In this document: one piece after another, positions 16,416-19,567 of the stretch | Numbering within the stretch: position 1 is the stretch's first letter | Layout: every line of letters begins with the position of its first letter | From: Leptolyngbyaceae cyanobacterium SM1_3_5 | GTDB lineage: Bacteria > Cyanobacteriota > Cyanobacteriia > Elainellales > Elainellaceae | Assembly (NCBI GenBank): GCA_012031475.1 | Contig: JAAUTJ010000016.1 | Span: 1 to 19,567 of the forward strand | Length of the DNA: 19,567 bases | Direction of reading: 5' to 3' | Notes under the pieces: model-generated | What the model saw: the letters and a program-made list of their open reading frames with translations, nothing else | The model's database searches: none | What the model was told of the DNA's origin: nothing | Program-made: the position numbers and the translations under genes

Positions 16416-18775
16416 CTATCTCCTGAATGTGGAAGTGCGATAGACGACAGCGCTGCCCGATGCCATCAGTCCCAGTCCTGCCGGAATCAGCGGAACCCAA
16501 TTGCCTTGCACCAACAGCAGCAAGCAAGCTCCCGTCAGGAAACCCAGCCCACCTACCATCAGCAGCCCTTGATGCAGCGGCGATCGCCCCCATCTTATCA
16601 GCAGCATTCCCCCCGCTGTCCATCCCCAAATCCAAAGCCCTTCTGCCCACTGCGGCCAAACTGAAAGCAGCGGACGGCGATCGAGAACGGCACTGAGAAT
16701 TTGACTTGCCATTTGCGCTTGTAGAAATATGCCTGCCACCTGCTGCGATCGCGTATTGCCATAAGGCGTAAACCAGATATCCTGACTGCCGACTGCGGTA
16801 ACGCCAATCAGCACGATGCGGTCTTGAATCTGGGCAGAACTGACTTCGCCGTTGAGCAGTTGCGTCAGCGAAACCGAGGGGGCGATCGTCTGGGGTGGAC
16901 GCGATCGATAGTTCAGCAAAAGCTGATTGCCACGAGTGTCGATCGACTGATAGCCGCCTGTTTGGTCTTGCAGTCGGTGCAAGATGAGATCGCCAAACTG
17001 CAAATTGCCGTCAGCACTGAAGCGGGCAGAAATTCTGGCTTTGGCAAGGTAGCTGAACACAAGCTGCATATTAAAGGCGTAGGGAGCCGTGCAGGATGCC
17101 GCAGGGTCAGGAGACAGCAGCAGCAGGTGTCGCCGCAAAATGCCATCCTCATCGGTGACAAAATCGCTGAAGCCGATGCGATCGCTCGGAACTTCTAGCG
17201 GCGGCGCAATGCCGATCGGGTCGTCTGCACCAGCCGCACTTTTGCAAACCCCAAAGAGGCGGCGATCGCTCCGCAGTCGATTGGCAAGCTGCGGCAGATT
17301 GGAATTGACTGCAAAATCTCGGTAGATATCCAGACCAATGACCCGCGCAGATTCCAGCTTTTCCAACGCCTGATTGAATGCCGCATCTGAAAGCGACCCG
17401 CGCCGATCGCTGGCGTTTTGCGCCTGAATATCTGCCTCATCAATCGTCACAATCAAAAAGCGATCGTCCGGTGCTTCCGGTGGGCGCAGCGTCAGTAATT
17501 GATCGAATGCCCACAGTTCCGCAGGCTGAAGCAATCCAAGCGATCGCACTCCCAACAGGCAACCCGTCACCAGCAAACTGCCAGCCAGCAGAAAACGCCA
17601 GCGCAGCGATCGATCCCCCCGGAGGAGCGCTTCGCGGTCGGGCAAAGATTGGGCTGGCTGCGGTTCCCTACGCCACTCTCGCCAGCTTTGCGGCACTTCA
17701 GCAGGATTTTGACAGAGAACGGGCAGCCAGGTTGCGCCCGGAAACTCGGTTTCGAGTGCCTGCAACTGTTCACGGGCTTGCCGCACTGAGCCATAGAGCG
17801 ATCGCCCATTTGAGAAGGCAATCAGAAACGATTTGAGGAATGCTTGGGCGACGCGATCGGGTACAGGTTCGCGCATGACGATCACCTGCGGAATTTGCAG
17901 ATCGGCTAAGTCCCACGCCAACCCTAAACCGTCGCAGGAATTAAAAATCGCTAGCTTCAGCCCGGATGCGATCGCCCGCTTTAGCCCATAGCGCAACTGC
18001 TCGATCGTCAGGCTCGTCGTCGGATTGACCTGAATGCGCCCCACCCCTCGACTCGAACTGTGTCCCGCAAAAAACAGCAGATCCCAGCCCTGCTGCCAAA
18101 GCTGCTCGGTCAACTGCTCAACATCCGGCTGAATCAACAGTTTCAAGTTTGTATTTGGAATTGCCGCTAAAAGCTGGCGATCGCGCTCAATGTCAATGCC
18201 CTGCTGGTCTCCCAAAATCGCCAAAATATTGATGTGCGATCGAGTCACTGTGGATGTTTTAGCAGCGCGAGAATATTCTGGCAAACTCAGCGCCAGTTCT
18301 GCCTGGGGATAATCTTCAAAAAACTGCCACAGATGCCAGGGTAGACGTAACAACGTGCGATCGACGGCGGTAAAAATGCAGCGAATTTCATCAGTTGGCG
18401 ATAGGTGAGTCCGCAGTTGGCGATCGATCGCTGCAAACGATGCTGCACTCAGCCAAATATCGATCGCTTGCTGCACCTCGCGCCCGCACTCGTGAAACTC
18501 AGCCTCCGAAATTTGCGTGACTGCCTGATCATCGTCGTCAATTTCATCTTAGATCGCACCACAGGCGATCGCGTGCGCCAACCTTTATAGACATACAGTG
18601 CCGCATAAAGCCGCCGCCAGCGCTGATAAAGCTGATGTAGCTCCGGTGCGGGCGGCAGACTGCCCAAAAACTGCATCGGTGTCGCAGAGCCGGACTGCCA
18701 AAGCTGAGCAATCACAGTTGGGCAACCTTGTGCGAAGCTGCCCTGCGTGAAGTTGAGAGCGACAAGCTGACTCAT
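16416..18775 (-). CDS. CHASE2-CHAT membrane sensor/protease, interrupted by one frameshift
   Basis: The two frames are one gene. It starts MSQLVALNFTQG at the ATG 18773-18775, reads to about codon 75 (SPVVRS), then continues after a one-base gain near 18549-18551 as DEIDDDDQAVTQISEAEFHE into the long frame ending at 16416, about 786 residues. The N-terminal half is a CHAT caspase-like domain with an intact dyad: about His239 in LLFFAGHSSS and Cys281 in AIFNSCDGLG. Then come a membrane helix (FLLAGSLLVTGCLLGVRSL), a periplasmic CHASE2 sensor (RFLIVTIDEADI, VIGLDIYRDF, DRIVLIGVTAVGSQDIW) and three C-terminal helices (LWIWGWTAGGMLLI; GLLMVGGLGFLTGACLLLLV; LIPAGLGLMASGSAVV). Usual CHASE2 proteins carry output domains at the C terminus; here output is N-terminal. 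The gene leads the block and is coupled to DUF928. Without the missing base, translation from the natural start ends after 108 codons. Confidence 0.87.
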
Positions 18776-18799
18776 GAAGCAGTAAGCGATCGATACATC

Positions 18800-18815
18800 C
18801 TACGGTACTACGGTA
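18800..18815. repeat. Short 8-bp tandem duplication
   Basis: CTACGGTA occurs twice in direct succession (18800-18807 and 18808-18815), shortly upstream of the CHASE2-CHAT start. It may be a replication-slippage product or part of the leader; nothing more can be said. Confidence 0.5.
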
Positions 18816-18844
18816 CTCCCCAGGAACATCGCCACCATCTCAAA

Positions 18845-18874
18845 TGGGGATAATCGCAAATTGGGGATAATCGC
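18845..18874. repeat. 13-bp direct repeat upstream of CHASE2-CHAT; candidate regulator-binding iterons
   Basis: TGGGGATAATCGC occurs identically at 18845-18857 and 18862-18874, a 17-bp period. It lies in the 132-nt gap between the TPR gene and CHASE2-CHAT, 70-100 nt upstream of the latter's ATG, where an activator would be expected. In the sense direction each reads GCGATTATCCCCA. A simple duplication is the alternative. Confidence 0.45.
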
Positions 18875-18887
18875 CATAATCTGTGGA

Positions 18888-18907
18888 GGGCGAACGGCCG
18901 TTCGCCC
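18888..18907. repeat. Perfect 20-bp palindrome, dispersed cyanobacterial repeat and possible terminator
   Basis: GGGCGAACGGCCGTTCGCCC is self-complementary over all 20 bases and begins directly after the TAG stop of the TPR gene (18908-18910). I recognise the core GGGGCGAACGGCCGTTCGCCCC as a common dispersed element in cyanobacterial genomes. Here it would form a GC-rich hairpin at the mRNA 3' end; no T tract follows on the minus strand, so transcript stabilisation fits as well as termination. Confidence 0.65.
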
Positions 18908-19567
18908 CTACCCGACCTGACCTGGGTCAAATACCCATTGATCGCCCACCATTGTCTCTAACCGTTGAATTAATCGGGGCAAAAATACTGCCGGGTCGTT
19001 AAGCTGCTGCTGTTCCCTCCACTGGCTCAGCGCCTCCATGCTCTCAAGCTGAATGCCCTGAGCCGCTGCTGCCATTGCTAAAAGCTTAATACTAGTGGTT
19101 TGCAGGTCATTCAATTGGGGATGCCCTTCGCCTCGTGCCCCACAGACAAATAGGGCGGTAGTCGCCAGCAGTGCTTCTAGCTCATCGCCCTGGGGCACCT
19201 GGTTAAAGAAGAAACGCAGCAGGTTGACCAGATCGGGGAGGGGAGTTTGGATGCGTAGCCCCAACCAGAGGGCTTGTGCCAGGTAGGGAATAGCGTTTTC
19301 CTGGTCTGCAACACTCAAGTTAGATAGAACCGTAAATAAATCAGCAAATGATCTTGCCTGCCCCAATGCTTGAGCAGACTGGCGCAGGACATCTAGCGCT
19401 TTTGCCGTATTTCCCGCTTGAAAGGCTAAGTGCGACAAGTTGTTGAGCGTCGCCGCTTTGCCCTGCACATTGCCGATCGATTCTTTGAGGTCTAAGGACT
19501 GCTGATAGAGGGCGATCGCCTGCTCCACCTGCCCCTGTTGGGCGTAGATGCCTGCCAGTTGGTGCAA
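18908..19567 (-). CDS. Tetratricopeptide-repeat protein, C-terminal part (runs off right edge)
   Basis: The frame is open at the window edge, so the 5' part is missing; the first codon seen (TTG at 19565-19567) is probably internal. The visible 219 residues start with TPR units (LAGIYAQQGQVEQAIALYQQ, GKAATLNNLSHLAFQAGNTA, KALDVLRQSAQAL). A helical C terminus without a recognisable domain follows (LPDLVNLLRFFFNQ, LLAMAAAAQGIQLESMEALS) and ends MVGDQWVFDPGQVG. Large cyanobacterial TPR proteins often carry an N-terminal NTPase or CHAT domain, but that cannot be judged here. It reads in the same direction as the block but is separated from it by 132 nt with a strong palindrome. Confidence 0.8.
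   Translation of the reverse strand: MHQLAGIYAQQGQVEQAIALYQQSLDLKESIGNVQGKAATLNNLSHLAFQAGNTAKALDVLRQSAQALGQARSFADLFTVLSNLSVADQENAIPYLAQALWLGLRIQTPLPDLVNLLRFFFNQVPQGDELEALLATTALFVCGARGEGHPQLNDLQTTSIKLLAMAAAAQGIQLESMEALSQWREQQQLNDPAVFLPRLIQRLETMVGDQWVFDPGQVG

Noticed and set aside
16411..16659. N-terminal extension of the DUF928 frame to 334 residues
   Set aside because: It overlaps the 3' end of CHASE2-CHAT out of frame; the signal peptide and an AGGAG ribosome site fix the start at 16410.

Overview
The window looks like a chromosomal segment of a filamentous-type cyanobacterium. The HIP1 octamer GCGATCGC and its core CGATCG recur throughout, inside and between genes. Several families are essentially cyanobacterial (DUF1822, DUF928, CHASE2-CHAT, and the filamentous-haemagglutinin-type exoprotein with the cyanobacterial C-terminal tail). 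Nearly everything is on the minus strand; the one clear plus-strand gene is a 2-Cys peroxiredoxin.

Layout. Positions 1-3903 hold housekeeping or carbohydrate-type genes: an exported protein of unknown, possibly polysaccharide-lyase-like fold (frameshifted, running off the left edge), a tRNA-Arg(CCU) and a GH133-type glycogen debranching enzyme. Positions 3904-4385 are non-coding and carry a MITE-like palindromic repeat and the peroxiredoxin control region. The peroxiredoxin (4386-4991) ends at a strong hairpin terminator and converges on a small remnant of a HEPN-type RNase toxin (5048-5200).

Positions 5215-18775 are one co-directional block. In transcription order it encodes: CHASE2-CHAT membrane sensor/protease, DUF928 secreted protein, RTX calcium-binding exoprotein, secreted SH3b protein, TPS/filamentous-haemagglutinin exoprotein, exported TPR-CHAT protease, sigma-70-family factor, DUF1822 protein. 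Several junctions are tightly coupled: 5 nt between CHASE2-CHAT and DUF928, an 8-nt overlap between the exoprotein and TPR-CHAT, and a 1-nt TAATG overlap between sigma and DUF1822. The right edge holds the 3' end of a TPR gene, separated from the block by a perfect 20-bp palindrome and a 13-bp direct repeat.

How the block may work (inference): a membrane protein with a periplasmic CHASE2 sensor and a cytoplasmic caspase-like CHAT domain, a second exported CHAT protease, and a dedicated sigma factor with DUF1822 could together control three or four secreted surface proteins. I know this gene association from cyanobacterial genomes, but I know of no experimental description of its function. It is the best candidate for an undescribed system here.

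Caveat: three genes (left-edge exported protein, sigma factor, CHASE2-CHAT) are each interrupted by what reads as loss of a single base while both halves stay well conserved. Three same-direction events in 19.6 kb suggest assembly indel errors at least as much as real gene decay.
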